Notes under the pieces: generated by a model
The model's input: the letters and a program-made list of their open reading frames with translations, nothing else
Database searches by the model: none
Told to the model about the DNA's origin: nothing
Shown here: one piece after another, positions 20,422 through 31,258 of the stretch
How positions within the stretch are numbered: the first letter of the stretch is position 1
How the letters are laid out: every line of letters begins with the position of its first letter
Assembly: GCA_027422505.1 (NCBI GenBank)
Contig: JAPQWV010000663.1
Span: 186,001-250,000 of the forward strand
Direction: 5' to 3'
DNA length: 64,000 nucleotides
DNA from: Craterostigma plantagineum
Lineage: Eukaryota; Streptophyta; Magnoliopsida; Lamiales; Linderniaceae
Position numbers and translations under genes: made by a program

Positions 20422-21152
20422 TGATATGGTCCAAAAGGTAGACGGGCCGAAAAATAAGAAAATAAGGATAAGCCCAACAAGAATGGCCCAAAAGAGAAGA
20501 TATTCTACTGTGCATTGGGAGCTGCGAGGACCTCCGGAAACGCCTAATAACCGCTGGGCAAAACCAGGTCTCCGGGGTACTTGACATCTGAAGAGACGGC
20601 AGGAAGAAGAAAGGAGGCGGGAAAACACGTGTCGATACAGGGATGGGCCGTGCTGCTGGGATTACTGCGACAGATGCGACCACTGTGCAAAAGCTGTCCT
20701 GACAGGACTACTTTTGCTGTACATCGTGTCAGAACGTCACTTCCCCCAGGAAATCCGCCCCTAGACCTCCCTAGACCCGCGAAGCTCCTATAAAAGCAAC
20801 ACTTAGAGTATTTTCAGCGGCAGAATCATTAAGAATATAGAGAAGACGCCATAATTCTCTCTAAAACACATTAAATGTTCTCTTTTCGTGTACTTAGCAT
20901 ATTTCGAGTAAGAATGAGCGATCTGAGTGTGTACTATCTGAAATAGTGAAAAGAAGTATTTTCTGGAGCGCCGTGGACGTAGGACCTTACAAGGTCCGAA
21001 CCACGTATATCTCGTGCCTTTTCCGTTTACGTCCCTTTTTACGTCCCTTAAGCACCTCACACACTTTCTACGACTTTGAGATTTAAACCTACCGCTATAT
21101 AAAACATCCCCACGAATATCAAAATTCTTTGGTGTGGGAGAGCCCCACATCA
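20422..21152 (+). repeat. 3' LTR of element 1
   Basis: 731 bp, offset exactly 10054 from the 5' LTR, with no difference seen by eye. Followed by the CATAT duplication. Confidence 0.96.
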
Positions 21153-21157
21153 CATAT

Positions 21158-21377
21158 ATAATAGTGTAAGTTGACAAGAAATTGTAATAATGATTCACAA
21201 AAGAATTATATTATTTTATAGTTATGAGCTTTAGTATTTTAACAGAATTAAGTTGGTGAATTTTAAAAGGTTTGAATTTGTTATTGAGCTAGTAGCTAAG
21301 ATGGTGATACACAGCCCTATCAATATGTGTTTCAATGATTCCAACTTAAAATGACAATGCAAAAAAATAGAGCCAAG
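21158..21377. other. Host sequence between elements 1 and 2
   Basis: AT-rich, no gene recognised. Its minus strand would join the coding-like stretch at 31259-31600 if element 2 were absent, because GTTTC at 21378-21382 and 31254-31258 is the target duplication. Confidence 0.5.
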
Positions 21378-21382
21378 GTTTC

Positions 21383-22402
21383 TGATATGGGGCAAACCCA
21401 ATCAACAAAATTTATAAGTGTGTGGGTAAAGGAATTTATATAGCCGGAGAATCGATAAAGTTATGTGCGTAAGGTGCTTATTGAAAGAGAGACTGAGGGG
21501 GACGTGTTTAGGACTTGTGGGGGACGTATTTGTGGTATTGGGACGTATAGTGGAAGTCGGGACGTGTTTGGGGACCTGTTTGGGACATTGGGGGACCTGT
21601 ATGGGACATGCTGAGATGTGTCTGGGGCGCTGGGGACCTATTTGAATGTGGTTGGAATGCGGGGGACCTGTTTGAAGGTGTTTGGAACACGGGGGACCTG
21701 CTTGAAGACGTAAACGAAAATAACACAAGGGTTACGTGGTTCGGATCTTTGTAGATCCTACGTCCACGGGCGCTCGGGAACTGTTTTCACTATACTTTGA
21801 AGATTACACACTCAAGCAGCTCACTTTCTCTTCTTTATATCAAGAACACCTAATAAAATAGCTACTGGGACGTAAAAAATGTAGAGAGAGAATATTATAA
21901 GTGTTAAGAAGCGTTGCCCGGAGAATCCCTGGTGAAAATGACGAAGTCCCCTTTTTATAGGAGAAAAGGCTCTTGGGTATTACATGAAGATACGTCCTAG
22001 CTCCTGGATATTGCCGGGAGGTCCCTCTCGAGATCCCTGGTGATAAGACCTTCTAGGACCGTGTGATGCTCAGGATGACAGGCCGTCTGTCAGAGAGCCT
22101 TTGACAGTTTGCAGATAGCTTTCTATAGTGCACAGTGGTTGCAGCTTTTGCAGGGGTGCCGCCCTCTCTCCATCAGACACGTGGCATTTTTTCATTGGAT
22201 CCCCCTTTCTACAAGATCTTTTTGCTGGTTGCGTATCAGGGAAGCTTTGTTCGTCTGTCAGGTAGTTCCTCAGGTCCCTAGTTCCTTCAGCTCCTGTTGT
22301 TAGTTCCCCAGGTCTGTCGGAGGTCCCCTCAGGCCCAATAAAACGGGCCTACTGGGCCTTTATTTATTAATTTCTCTGGCCCATCTATTTTAGTCCACAT
22401 CA
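21383..22402 (-). repeat. 3' LTR of element 2
   Basis: TGATATGGGG to GTCCACATCA on the plus strand. Contains TATA-like CCTATAAAAAG (minus, about 21951-21962), an ACACGTGGC G-box at about 22179-22187, and a GGGGACCTGTTTGG-type tandem array at 21495-21705 downstream of the TATA box. Confidence 0.93.
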
Positions 22403-22463
22403 ACCACTCCCCTACTCTAATTTATTTTTTGGGACAAAAAGTAGATTAGAGTAAAATAGTAAG

Positions 22464-23510
22464 ATGGGCCTTACCTCCCTACCACAATTACATCTTGAAG
22501 GGACACGTTCTGTTGGCTTATGTGGAGGGGAAACCAGCTCCTTAGTCCCTCCGACTCCCCAAGCCAGCGCACCAATTGTAGCTCCTTTATTTCCTCGGGT
22601 CCCGGTGGCAAGGGATGTTTGCAAGGAGATTCATTCTTTTGCAGGGACGGCGGATGTCCCTGTGGTTCCTTCTCCTATTATGGGAGCTCAAGGATCTCCC
22701 ATCATCATAGCCCCTGTTTCTGGTGTTTAACAAGAAGGCAACTTCATCAAAGGGTCAAAAAGGAAAACAAAAAGGAAGTGACGTCCTTTTTCCCCTTGGG
22801 GTGAATATGCTGAGCCTCTTATGGGACCTATGGGGACCTCAATGGTTGAGCTCCCTACTTCTATGGACCATCTGAACAGAGGTGAAAAGATGAGCTTGTT
22901 AGGTCGTCGGGTGCTCCCAGGCGTTCAGAGCGTTATCTCCCAGATGGTGGGCTATGTAACTGCCGGACCATCCGCCAAGTCGTCAATCCAGGAGTTAAGG
23001 TGAGTTAATCGAATCTTGAGGATCCAATTGGAACATGCTTAGGCCGAGCTGTTGGCAGCAGAGCGGAGGCAGCCCGGGAAATTGAATCCGAGTTGCAAAA
23101 ATGTGGAGGAGGGACGTGCCGAGTCAGTGGAGCAGCGCAAGAGGGAACCGTAGAGCTCCTGCTTCTATCAGCAGCAATGCAGCATCTCCCGGCCATGGTA
23201 GCTGGAAAGGAGTTCCTTGAGGACATAGTTGTGGACCGATGCTAAGCGTACCTGAAGGACTTTATGTCTCATGCAGCACTGCTTCGTGGGCGCCTATGGC
23301 GCTAGGTCCTCGAGAGCTGAAGCCAAGTCATCCCTTCGGGACCTTCCTGATCCTACATTCTTCAAGGGAGATCCAACGGCTCCCCAGAATCCTCTGTTTT
23401 GGCTCCATGCTTCAGAGAAGTATATAGAGGTCCTGCCCGCTACTGATCTCGAACGTCGTCTCCAACTTCCCAGGGAACTTGGTGGGAGTCCTTTTCGGAC
23501 ATCTTAGGAC
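22464..23510 (+). pseudogene. Antisense-gene remnant of element 2
   Basis: Frames on the plus strand correspond to the second half of the element 1 antisense gene. Matches include FPRVPVARDVCKEI (element 1: IPPARDVREEV), MDHLNRGEKMSLLGRRVLPG (IERLSGAERVSLLGRLV), a Glu/Arg-rich coiled-coil part, GKEFLED, and FKGDPTAPQNPLFWLHASEK (element 1: QGDPRAPENPKFWVPAAEKH). The N-terminal Transposase_28-like block is absent, as in element 3. Several frame changes and in-frame stops break it. Amino-acid similarity remains clearer than expected from drifting non-coding DNA. Confidence 0.7.
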
Positions 23511-23859
23511 CTGCAATGTTTTAGGGGAGCTTGTTTATGTGTCTCTGTTGGAGCTCGTTTTTCCTTAAGCTTTATCGTCATCGTTGCATTCATCGTCCTT
23601 GGAATCTGGAAGGGACCCGATGGGACCTGATGGCGGAGCTCCTTTTGCACTTCGAAGGAGATCCCAGGTCCTGCCGCATGTTGCTTCTAGCTCCCTGGGA
23701 CATCCCTTCCTGTAAAAAATACTTTGTCATGTTTTTCTTTCGAGGCATAATGGTGTGGGGAGCTTAACTCCCCATGTTCGCATATTACGTCGGAGTTCCC
23801 TTTCTCCTTTATTATTTTTCTTTCGTCTTTGCGGGACCTGAGCGATGTTTCTGGGAACA

Positions 23860-24480
23860 TCCTTATTGTGGCATGGTTATAGCACCAGCTCGCTTATTCA
23901 ATTCGTAAGCCAAGTACGAATTCACGCCCTTGGTTGCAATGACCGTCTCATTGTCCTCGGGTGTCGCTTTGCGCTAGGCTCTCTTTGTCCTTAGCGAATT
24001 CAGTAATATAGGCCCGAAGGTCCTGAAAAGTGGGGATCTCCCCCACCGTTTTACCCTGGTTATAGCGCCAGCTACGCTGAGGTACCTATACACGTCGCAG
24101 GTCTTACTGATGTCCTGTACACCGCAGCCCATCAGCGGCGGCATCTTGTACGCCCTCATGGGCATCTTTCACGTTGCAGACCTGTGGCCTTTGATTTCGG
24201 GTACACCACCGACCCGTCGGTCTTTGGCATCATCTCATGTCGCAGACTATCAGTCTTTGATGTCTTTGTACGCCGCAGGTCCGTCGACCTTTGGTATCGA
24301 GTATATCATATGGTGCACCTGTTATTATATGATAAAATGTACATATCCCTACAAGGCGGTTCTCAGGGATATAATTAGTTTACCCTGGTTATAGCGCCAG
24401 CTTCGCTTGAACGCGTGGTTATAGCGACCGCTCGCTTAAATGCGTGGTTATAGCACCCGCTTTGCTTAGTATTCGGGCTC
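23860..24480 (-). repeat. 3' UTR repeats of element 2
   Basis: Derivatives of the 64-bp element 1 unit (GATGTCCTGTACACCGCAG, CTTTGGCATCATCTCATG and similar) occupy 24060-24330. GGTTATAGCGCCAGCTTCGCT words recur at about 23876, 24058, 24388, 24415 and 24445. The arrangement corresponds to 17096-17555 of element 1 in reverse orientation. Confidence 0.75.
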
Positions 24481-24519
24481 CTTACTGGAGGCATGAACTT
24501 TGAAAGTAATGAAGAAGTG

Positions 24520-25325
24520 GAGCACCTTCGTCCTCGGTTAGTGATGAGGTCCCTGGTCAGATATTCGGAGGTTCAGACATTCGACTGCCTAAGTGTATTA
24601 TTTCGGACTCTCCTGGAAATTGGAATTCCACTGCCCTGGGTCTTCTATTATGATAGGGACGTGAGCCCTAAATGGAGCTGACCCTTATCTAGAGGAGGTG
24701 GGGGTTGTCTGCCTTTTGGCACAGATCCCCCAGACTCCTTCTCGGCTACCTCCCAAACTTGCTTGATGACACGATCAATGAACTTCCTCAGTTGTTCCAC
24801 TAGGGAGGGAAATTCGATTTTATCCTTCACATAACGTCTGTCGTTAGTATTATGCATGTAGTTATTATAGTATTGATGACATAAATGAGAGCAAGGTTTA
24901 GAGGGCCCTGCAATTCCGGCTAAGAGCCTTATCAGTGCGGTATGTCTCCGCGTGTTAGCATGGAGCTGTCTTCTAGGTCCCCTGGACCTTCGCATGTCAA
25001 CGCAGAGCTTGACCTTTTTGCCTTCAACCATGAGGCGGGACCATAACGTGTCATATGGAACTGCCTTACTCGCCCTGGAAAATCAAATCAAGTCGTTAGC
25101 CAACTTATACTTATTGAATCTTAGGACCTTTATGGGGGATCATGTCCCGGATGTTGGCGGAGCTCCTGCCGTCAGGTGGGGCTGTGACCCCTTCAATTTC
25201 TCCCGTGGTCCACCATTAGCTTTCTCCCAGAACCTCCCTTGGGGTTTGAATCCGAGGTCCGTGATTATGGCAGGACAGAGATAGTCCGCCCTTATCGTTG
25301 TCCTTGTCAAGGACTTATATCCCAC
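24520..25325 (-). pseudogene. Integrase remnant joined to an extra gag zinc-knuckle copy
   Basis: The right part (25325-25230) reads MGYKSLTRTTIRADYL, the integrase zinc-binding region (element 1: TGYRSLTRKAVRAGYF). The catalytic D-D-E core that should follow is missing. Instead, 25031-24648 reads as a gag segment: CSHLCHQYYNNYMHNTND (the knuckle CRYHNEYGHHTN of element 1), VKDKIEFPSLVEQLRKFI and a Pro-rich tail. This copy sits downstream of RNase H, out of normal order, so part of gag has been duplicated or transposed within the element. Confidence 0.65.
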
Positions 25326-25806
25326 ATGCTATCCTGCACATCCCTTCTTGCCTTTTGATTAAGTGCTCTTCAGGACCTTCGGGACAGAGTCCTCTAATTG
25401 TCGTCTCCTTCCATGCTTCCCACAACTTCCCTACCTCCCTTTCTTCTTTCGTGAAATTGGCGATGCCATTCCCTCTGATGATCAAAACCCGACTCGTCAT
25501 TTTGGCCAAGTAGTCAACTCTACGACTTTTCTTCCAATGACGTCCCATGTCCTGTCTCCTTCGCAATCCTATCGGGCTAATGATAAGGACCTCCGCTCCA
25601 GATCTATGGGAGGTCATAGATCCGTATGTATGCCCCTCCCATTGCTGCTTATGTGGTCCTTTGGTGATTTCAAGCACAACATTGAAGAAGATCTGAGTTT
25701 TTTGGGGGGCCATCCGTTGTTCGAATTTCCCGTGCACTCCCCTGGCTTGATGTTGCATTTCACCATTTTCCCGGATAGATCTGACTGACTTATCGTTTGG
25801 TTTCAT
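25315..25806 (-). pseudogene. RNase H remnants of element 2
   Basis: The frame keeps the junction of native and second RNase H: VLEITKGPHKQQWEGHTYGS followed by TSHRSGAEVLIISP (element 1: VLETTKGPPKQQWKVYVDGS, TSQRSGAGVLAISP). The first catalytic Asp has become Tyr (VDGS to TYGS). The middle of the domain is deleted, and the end (SRRVDYLAKMTS) follows directly. Confidence 0.75.
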
Positions 25807-25899
25807 CCTCCGATAGCACCTTGCTTCATAAAGTAGGTCGGCTTGGGGAGGGCCCTTCTTTCCTTAGTAAGACGAAGCTAATGCTTCCATTGGAGAAAT

Positions 25900-26708
25900 A
25901 TGGCGCCCGCTTGTTCCCTATTAGATGTTTTGCTGGGAGAGGTATATTGTGGAGGTGTTCCTTTAATTCTTCAAAGGCCTTCCTACTGGCCTCTGGAGCT
26001 CCCAGATCCCCTGGTAGGCGTCTATGGCGCTGGGGACCTCACACCCAGATGTGGAGTCCCCCAGTTGATTCACTCGGGGTGAGGGAGAATAACCCCTAGG
26101 ACACGCGTTGCTCAGGTCCCTAGTTGGAAAAGCATGCCTCCTTCAGGATCTGGGCTCTTTCAGCCCCGCACGGTCGGAGCTTCTATTTGATGGATCGTCT
26201 TCTTGGTATGATGATGTGTGGTGATATCCGAGCGAACTTCTGTCATATGCTTTGGAGAAAATGCGAACAGGTCCGCATTTTTTGTAGACATTCCCCCAGC
26301 TCCTTGTCGGGATCTTGTTGTGAGCTAGAGGGCCCCTTTCTTTTTATCTCACTCCTCTGATCTCTCATTTTTTGTACTATGTCTTCTTTTTGTTGCTGCC
26401 TTAGCATCATTTGGATCGCATCGTCAGGAGCTTCGTCAACTTCTCCGTCATTGGATGGGCTCTTTTCTCCATGTCCTTTAAGCGTCGTGATTCCTTCTAT
26501 TGGTTGTGTCTCCGAAGGTCGGACTTCCCATGTCCAAGGCATCGTTATGTGGTCTGGCCATATGTGTTCCATCTCCTGGGATAAATCGAACTTCGGCCGA
26601 CGCATCCTTGTGCGTCTCATAAATCCCCTTGCATTTGGATCTCTTATAGCATGAGTTTAGAGCTCTTGGACTCTGGTCGGGGTCTTCTTTATTTGGTTTT
26701 CCCTTCAT
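25900..26708 (-). pseudogene. Protease and RT remnants of element 2 with RT-core deletion
   Basis: In sense order: HMARPHNDALDM (element 1: HIARPHNDALVI) without the FIDGGSS protease site; GPSSSQQDPDKELGECLQKM (linker GPSSLQPEPDEELL...); RDLSNA and DSTSGCEV of RT; then YQG joined directly to IWELQRPVGR near 26004-26016. In element 1 these two points are separated by the catalytic palm with YVDD. After PVGR another deletion throws the frame into LKN and a stop. Confidence 0.75.
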
Positions 26709-26749
26709 GATGAGAGTAAGGCTCTGGGGAGAACGGACGTGGCCTAATT

Positions 26750-28720
26750 TGGAGGAAGTGGGGGTTGTCTGCCTTTATTAGCTATAGATCCTCCTACTTC
26801 TTTTTTCGGTGAGTTTGGAGTCATGTTTGCCATCGCGGCTGACAGTCTCTACCTGCTTAGGTATACAATTTTGGGGCTCTGTTGGAGGTTGGGATCCACC
26901 TTGCCCGGAGCTCCCATCATGCTAGGGATGTGAGCCCTAATCAGCATTGGCCCTTAGAGGTGACAGGGGTTGTCTGCCCTTAGTCGGCACAGATCCCCAA
27001 GACTCCTTGTTGATCACCTTCAAATCATGCTTGCTATCGTGATTGCAACCACTTTAAGGTGTTTCGTCATGACGAGCCACTTGATCATATCCTTCAAATA
27101 ACAACAGTTATTAGTGTGGCGCATATATCTATCATGATAAAATAATATATAATAAGATCTAGAGGGCCCTGAGGTCTAGGCTAAAAGCCTTAAGTGCGGG
27201 AAGTCTCCCACGGATTTTCATGTGCCCACGTGGACTGGGCCTTTTGTCTCTCGTGGATCTTCAGCTGTCAGCTTGGAGCTTGGCTTGTAACTCCCACGTA
27301 TCGTTGGACCTCAGCATGGAGCATGACTTCTAGGTCCCCACGAACTTCCGTGTGCTAGGTGAGGAGCTTGGCTTGTATCTCCTACGGCTCTTCAGATGTC
27401 GGTGTGGTGTCGGACTTCTTTGCAAACACGGAGTTGGTTTTCGTAAACCTCAGTGGGTCTCCACCAAGGAGTTGAGTTTTACGGATCAACTTGGAGCTTG
27501 GCTCTTAAATTCCACATATAGGAGCTCAGGCTTTCATGGAGCTAGGCTTTTTAAGACTTCTGCTGGCGCGGAGCTAGACTTTTGGGTCTTCTACCAGCGC
27601 GGAACTGAGAGGTCCTGCACGCGGAGCTTTGGGTCTTTCTGCTAGCATGGAACTGGACTTTTAGGTCCCAAGGAGGTGCTTGGATCTTTAGCGGGGAGCT
27701 GGACTCTTAGGTTCCGAAGGCGGAGCTCCTAGTCTTCGCTCCAGCGCCAAGCTGGGCTTTTACTTCGTACATATTTCGACGCTCTAGCCAATGTCTTCCT
27801 GGCCTGTTTAGAATATCCTCCTTTAGGACTTCCCACTGTAATGGGAATGGGGGCCCTAGGCAGTGGCGGAGTTCCTTTGTTTGAAGGTAGTGGAGATGGT
27901 TTGTCCTGGTTCGAGGTAGATCCTCTGGATTTTGCTTTGGGACCTGGAACAGAACTTTGGCAGCAAAGTCCTTTGAGGCGACTGTGCGGACGAGCCTTGA
28001 GGGCCTTATTAACGTGGGATGTCTCCCGGCTTGGTCAGGATCTCCTTGGTGTTGTTTCATGACGATATGAGGTTCTGCGAGATCCCAAGGGGAGATCCCA
28101 ACAGCTCCCAATTCCAAGGTTGAGGTGATCTTCCATGGAAGTGTGAGGGGGCTCTTGGGACAGCGAGCTCCCATCGTGGGGGCCATTAGTTGGTGCACTC
28201 ATTTGTTGTGGAGAAGATGGTGGTGGATATCCCCAAGGTCGTAATGTTGGACCTGCTGATGCATGCGGGGAGGTCCCCTTTCTTCTTCTAAATGTAATTG
28301 GGAACTAAATACAACAGCTGTTGAACTATCTTGACTTGTGGACGAAAAGGATCTTCACGCAGAAGCATCTCGGATCTTCTATGGAGCTGATATAGTAGGT
28401 CCCTAACAGAGGGATTGGTGCTTTGCCCTTATAGTGGAACTGGTGAGGTTCTCAAAAGTGAACCTTCGTATGCAAACGGTGCATGGGACTTGGACCTTTT
28501 GGACTCATGGCTCGCGTCTCTGTTTCCAGTGGAGCTGGTCTTCGTAAATCCCCTTTGGTGGTTTTCTTATGCCAATGGAGAGCTATAGTCATAGGTCCCA
28601 ATCCAGCATGTGGATCTTTCGTACGTCATCATGGGGTCGAGTGGTTCATCTCACCCTTCCTTCATTTCTAGTGCGGAGCTGGTTCACGAAGATCCTCATT
28701 GGATAATTAAGTCTTCTCAT
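26750..28720 (-). repeat. Second gag-knuckle module and array in element 2
   Basis: At 26930-27200 a gag C-terminal/knuckle segment recurs (minus strand; related to 24700-24930, 29500-29700 and the copies in element 3). It is followed by a degenerate array, 27230-27720, of roughly 50-60-bp units with GGAGCTTGGCTTGTA and GGTCCCACG cores. 27720-28720 is further degenerate material of the same flavour, including a gag-like knuckle-to-protease stretch. No intact gene remains. Confidence 0.55.
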
Positions 28721-28749
28721 GCCAGCGAGGAGCTGGGCTTGTAGGTCGC

Positions 28750-29350
28750 GAAGGGGAGCTTCGGATTTTCTTGCCAGCACGGAGCTGGTCTTTTACGCCG
28801 CGAAGGGAAAGCTTCAGGTATTCTAGCCAGCGTGGAGCTAGAAGGTCCCGAATTCGGAGCTTCGGGTCTTCGTGCCAGCGCGGAGCTGGGCTTTAGGTCC
28901 TGAAGGGGGAAAGCTTCAGGTATTCTAGCCAGCGTGGAGCTAGAAGGTCCCGAATTCGGAGCTTCGGGTCTTCGTGCCAGCGCGGAGCTGGGCTTTAGGT
29001 CCTGAAGGGGGAGCTCCAGGTCTTCTAGCCAACGCGGAGCTGGAAGGTCCCGAATTCGGAGCTTCGGGTCTTCGTGCCAGCGCGGAGCTAGGCTTTTAGG
29101 TCTTAAGGGGGAGCTTCAGGTCTTCTAGCCAGCGTGGAGCTAGAAGGTCCCGAATTCGGAGCTTCGGGTCTTCGTGCCAGCGCGGAGCTGGGCTTTAGGT
29201 CCTGAAGGGGGAGCTTCAGGTCTTCTAGCCAGCGTGGAGCTGGGAGGTCCCGAATTCGGAGCTTCGGGTCTTCGTGCCAGCGCGGAGCTGGGCTTTAGGT
29301 CCTGAAGGGGGAGCTTCATGTCTTCTAACCAGTGCGGAGCTGGGATTTGA
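28750..29350 (-). repeat. 100-bp tandem array with EcoRI sites
   Basis: GAATTCGGAGCTTCGGGTCT recurs at 28850, 28952, 29052, 29152 and 29252, giving a 100-102-bp period. Each unit is a dimer of two related halves of about 50 bp (GCCAGCGCGGAGCTGGGCTT and GCCAGCGTGGAGCTAGAAGG). At least five near-identical units are present. It lies inside the gag reading direction, between a knuckle copy and the next module, where element 3 has a 52-53-bp monomer array. Confidence 0.9.
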
Positions 29351-29465
29351 GGTCCCTCTGACCTTTGTACACCATTGTGGAGCTGGATCTCTAAGTCCTT
29401 GAGATGCTCAGGTGTATGATTCTGGCTCTGTTGGCCATTGAAGTTCCCAGTGCCTCGCACTCCTA

Positions 29466-29958
29466 CTATGATAGGGACATGAGTCCTGACTGGAACTGGC
29501 CTTCACCTGAAAGAGGTGGACGCCATCTGCCTTTAGTTTGCCCAGTTCCTACAGACTCCTCCTCACCCACCTTCGGATCTTGCTCTAGGCCATGATCAGT
29601 GACCTTCCTCAGATTTGCCGTCGGAATGAGTCGTTCAATTTTATCCCTCAAGGGACAACAATTGTTAGTATTGAGGTCATATTATCATATGGTATATAAA
29701 TGAAAATAAAATATAAAGGGTCCTGGAGTTCCGGCTAAAGGTTCCCTTGTCATGGGAGGTCCCCAGGCGGGTGTCAGTATGTCTTCTGGATCTGTATAGT
29801 GGTATGAATCTCCATGAGATTCTTGGCGGAGACTCCCAGGGTTCCTGGTGGTGAGGCTGTGACATTGGAGCTCCAAGCTCCTTTTGCTTTTTTGGGTGGC
29901 TCACTAGTGGAACTCGTGGAGGTCCGCATGGGTGTTCTGAGATCTCTTTAAGATTCAT
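29466..29958 (-). pseudogene. Gag C-terminal remnant of element 2
   Basis: Short frames correspond to the region after the capsid: QPHHQEPWESPPRISWRFIP (element 1: RPHHREIWGAPPRGPRRFTP), then KIERLIPTANLRKV and EESVGTGQTK. The capsid domain itself (DPVEHVLRF) is not found between here and the primer-binding site. Confidence 0.65.
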
Positions 29959-30219
29959 CCATATCTTCTTGCTCGTCTTTCCCCATTTTAGGCCTGTGTT
30001 TCAGGTTCTGGCCGCTCCTCAACATGTTTGGCAGTTTCTGGAGGTCCTCCTTCCCATATTGTGGATCTAGGTTCTTTGATATGGACAAATCTTCCTCCGT
30101 TGACGTCTCTCGCGCTTCATTTTGTCCCAGCAGAACAGAAGAGGGGGAAAAAGCAGTAAATCCTCAGCACAACTTCGCACTCTAGTGACGAAAAAGTTAT
30201 TCACGTCTTCAACTCGGGT

Positions 30220-30237
30220 TTCCCACAGACGGCGCCA
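30220..30237 (-). other. Primer-binding site of element 2
   Basis: Reverse complement reads TGGCGCCGTCTGTGGGAA next to the right LTR. This fixes the minus orientation. Confidence 0.85.
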
Positions 30238-30239
30238 TT

Positions 30240-31253
30240 TGATATGGGGCAAACCCAATCAACAAAATTTATAAGTGTGTGGGTAAAGGAATTTATATAG
30301 CCGGAGAATCGATAGTTATGTGCGTAAGGTGCTTATTGAAAGAGAGACTGAGGGGGACGTGTTTAGGACTTATGGGGGACGTATTTGTGGTATTGGGACG
30401 TATTGTGGAAGTCGGGACGTGTTTGGGGACCTGTTTGGGACATTGGGGACCTGTATGGGACATGCTGAGATGTGTCTGGGACGCTGGGGACCTATTTGAA
30501 TGTGGTTGGAATGCGGGGGACCTGTTTGAAGGTGTTTGGAACACGGGGGACCTGCTTGAAGACGTAAACGAAAATAACACAAGGGTTACGTGGTTCGGAT
30601 CTTTGTAGATCCTACGTCCACGGGCGCTCGGGAACTGTTTTCACTATACTTTGAAGATTACACACTCAAGCAGCTCACTTTCTCTTCTTTATATCAAGAA
30701 CACCTAATAAAATAGCTACTGGGACGTAAAAAATGTAGAGAGAGAATATTATAAGTGTTAAGAAGCGTTGCCCGGAGAATCCCTGGTGAAAATGACGAAG
30801 TCCCCTTTTTATAGGAGAAAAGGCTCTTGGGTATTACGTGAAGGTACGTCCTAGCTCCTGGATATTGCCTGGAGGTCCCTCTCGAGATCCCTGGTGATAA
30901 GACCTTCTGGGACCGTGTGATGCTCAGGATGACAGGCCGTCTGTCAGAGAGCCTTTGACAGTTTGCAGATAGCTTTCTATAGTGAACAGTGGTCGCAGCT
31001 TTTGCAGGGGTGCCGCCCTCTCTCCATCAGACACGTGGCATTTTTTCATTGGATCCCCCTTTCTACAAGATCTTTTTGCTGGTTGCGTATCAGGGAAGCT
31101 TTGTCTGTCAGGTAGTTCCTCAGGTCCCTAGTTCCTTCAGCTCCTGTTGTTAGTTCCCCCAGGTCTGTCGGAGGTCCCCTCAGGCCCAATAAAACGGGCC
31201 TACTGGGCCTTTATTTATTAATTTCTCAGGCCCATCTATTTTAGTCCACATCA
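30240..31253 (-). repeat. 5' LTR of element 2
   Basis: 1014 bp, same ends as 21383-22402. TATA-like box on the minus strand at 30806-30814. The ACACGTGGC G-box is at about 31032-31040. The GGGGACCTG array is at 30350-30560. Confidence 0.93.
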
Positions 31254-31258
31254 GTTTC

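Larger units (their letters stand above)
10368..21152 (+). mobile_element. Element 1: complete Ty3/gypsy Tat-lineage retrotransposon (10785 bp)
   Basis: Two 731-bp direct LTRs (TGATATGG to CCACATCA) are flanked by the 5-bp target duplication CATAT at 10363-10367 and 21153-21157. The order inside is primer-binding site, gag leader, long gag-pol frame, tandem-repeat 3' UTR, antisense gene, polypurine tract. Pol order (protease, RT, RNase H, a second RNase H, integrase), the lack of a chromodomain and the antisense ORF before the 3' LTR are traits known for the Tat lineage (Tat, Grande, Ogre, Retand). I see no difference between the two LTRs, so the insertion is recent. It is the only element here with an undamaged pol frame and could supply enzymes to elements 2 and 3. 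Confidence 0.95.
21383..31253 (-). mobile_element. Element 2: non-autonomous Tat-lineage retrotransposon (9871 bp)
   Basis: Direct LTRs at 21383-22402 (1020 bp) and 30240-31253 (1014 bp) with the duplication GTTTC at 21378-21382 and 31254-31258. The primer-binding site lies beside the right LTR on the minus strand, so the element reads right to left. It carries only remnants of pol: no capsid, no RT catalytic core, no integrase core. Repeated gag zinc-knuckle segments and tandem arrays fill the interior. The antisense gene persists in shortened form on the plus strand. LTRs differ at roughly one percent by eye, so it moved fairly recently despite lacking enzymes. Confidence 0.93.

Noticed and set aside
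21402..21728. Ser/Pro/Lys-rich ORFs in the LTRs of elements 2 and 3 (VPSRSPASKHVP repeats)
   Set aside because: They are translations of the 41-bp LTR array and change register with unit number.
27230..29460. ORFs across the tandem arrays of element 2 as a repeat protein gene
   Set aside because: The 100-bp period breaks the codon frame, and stops occur in each register across the whole array.
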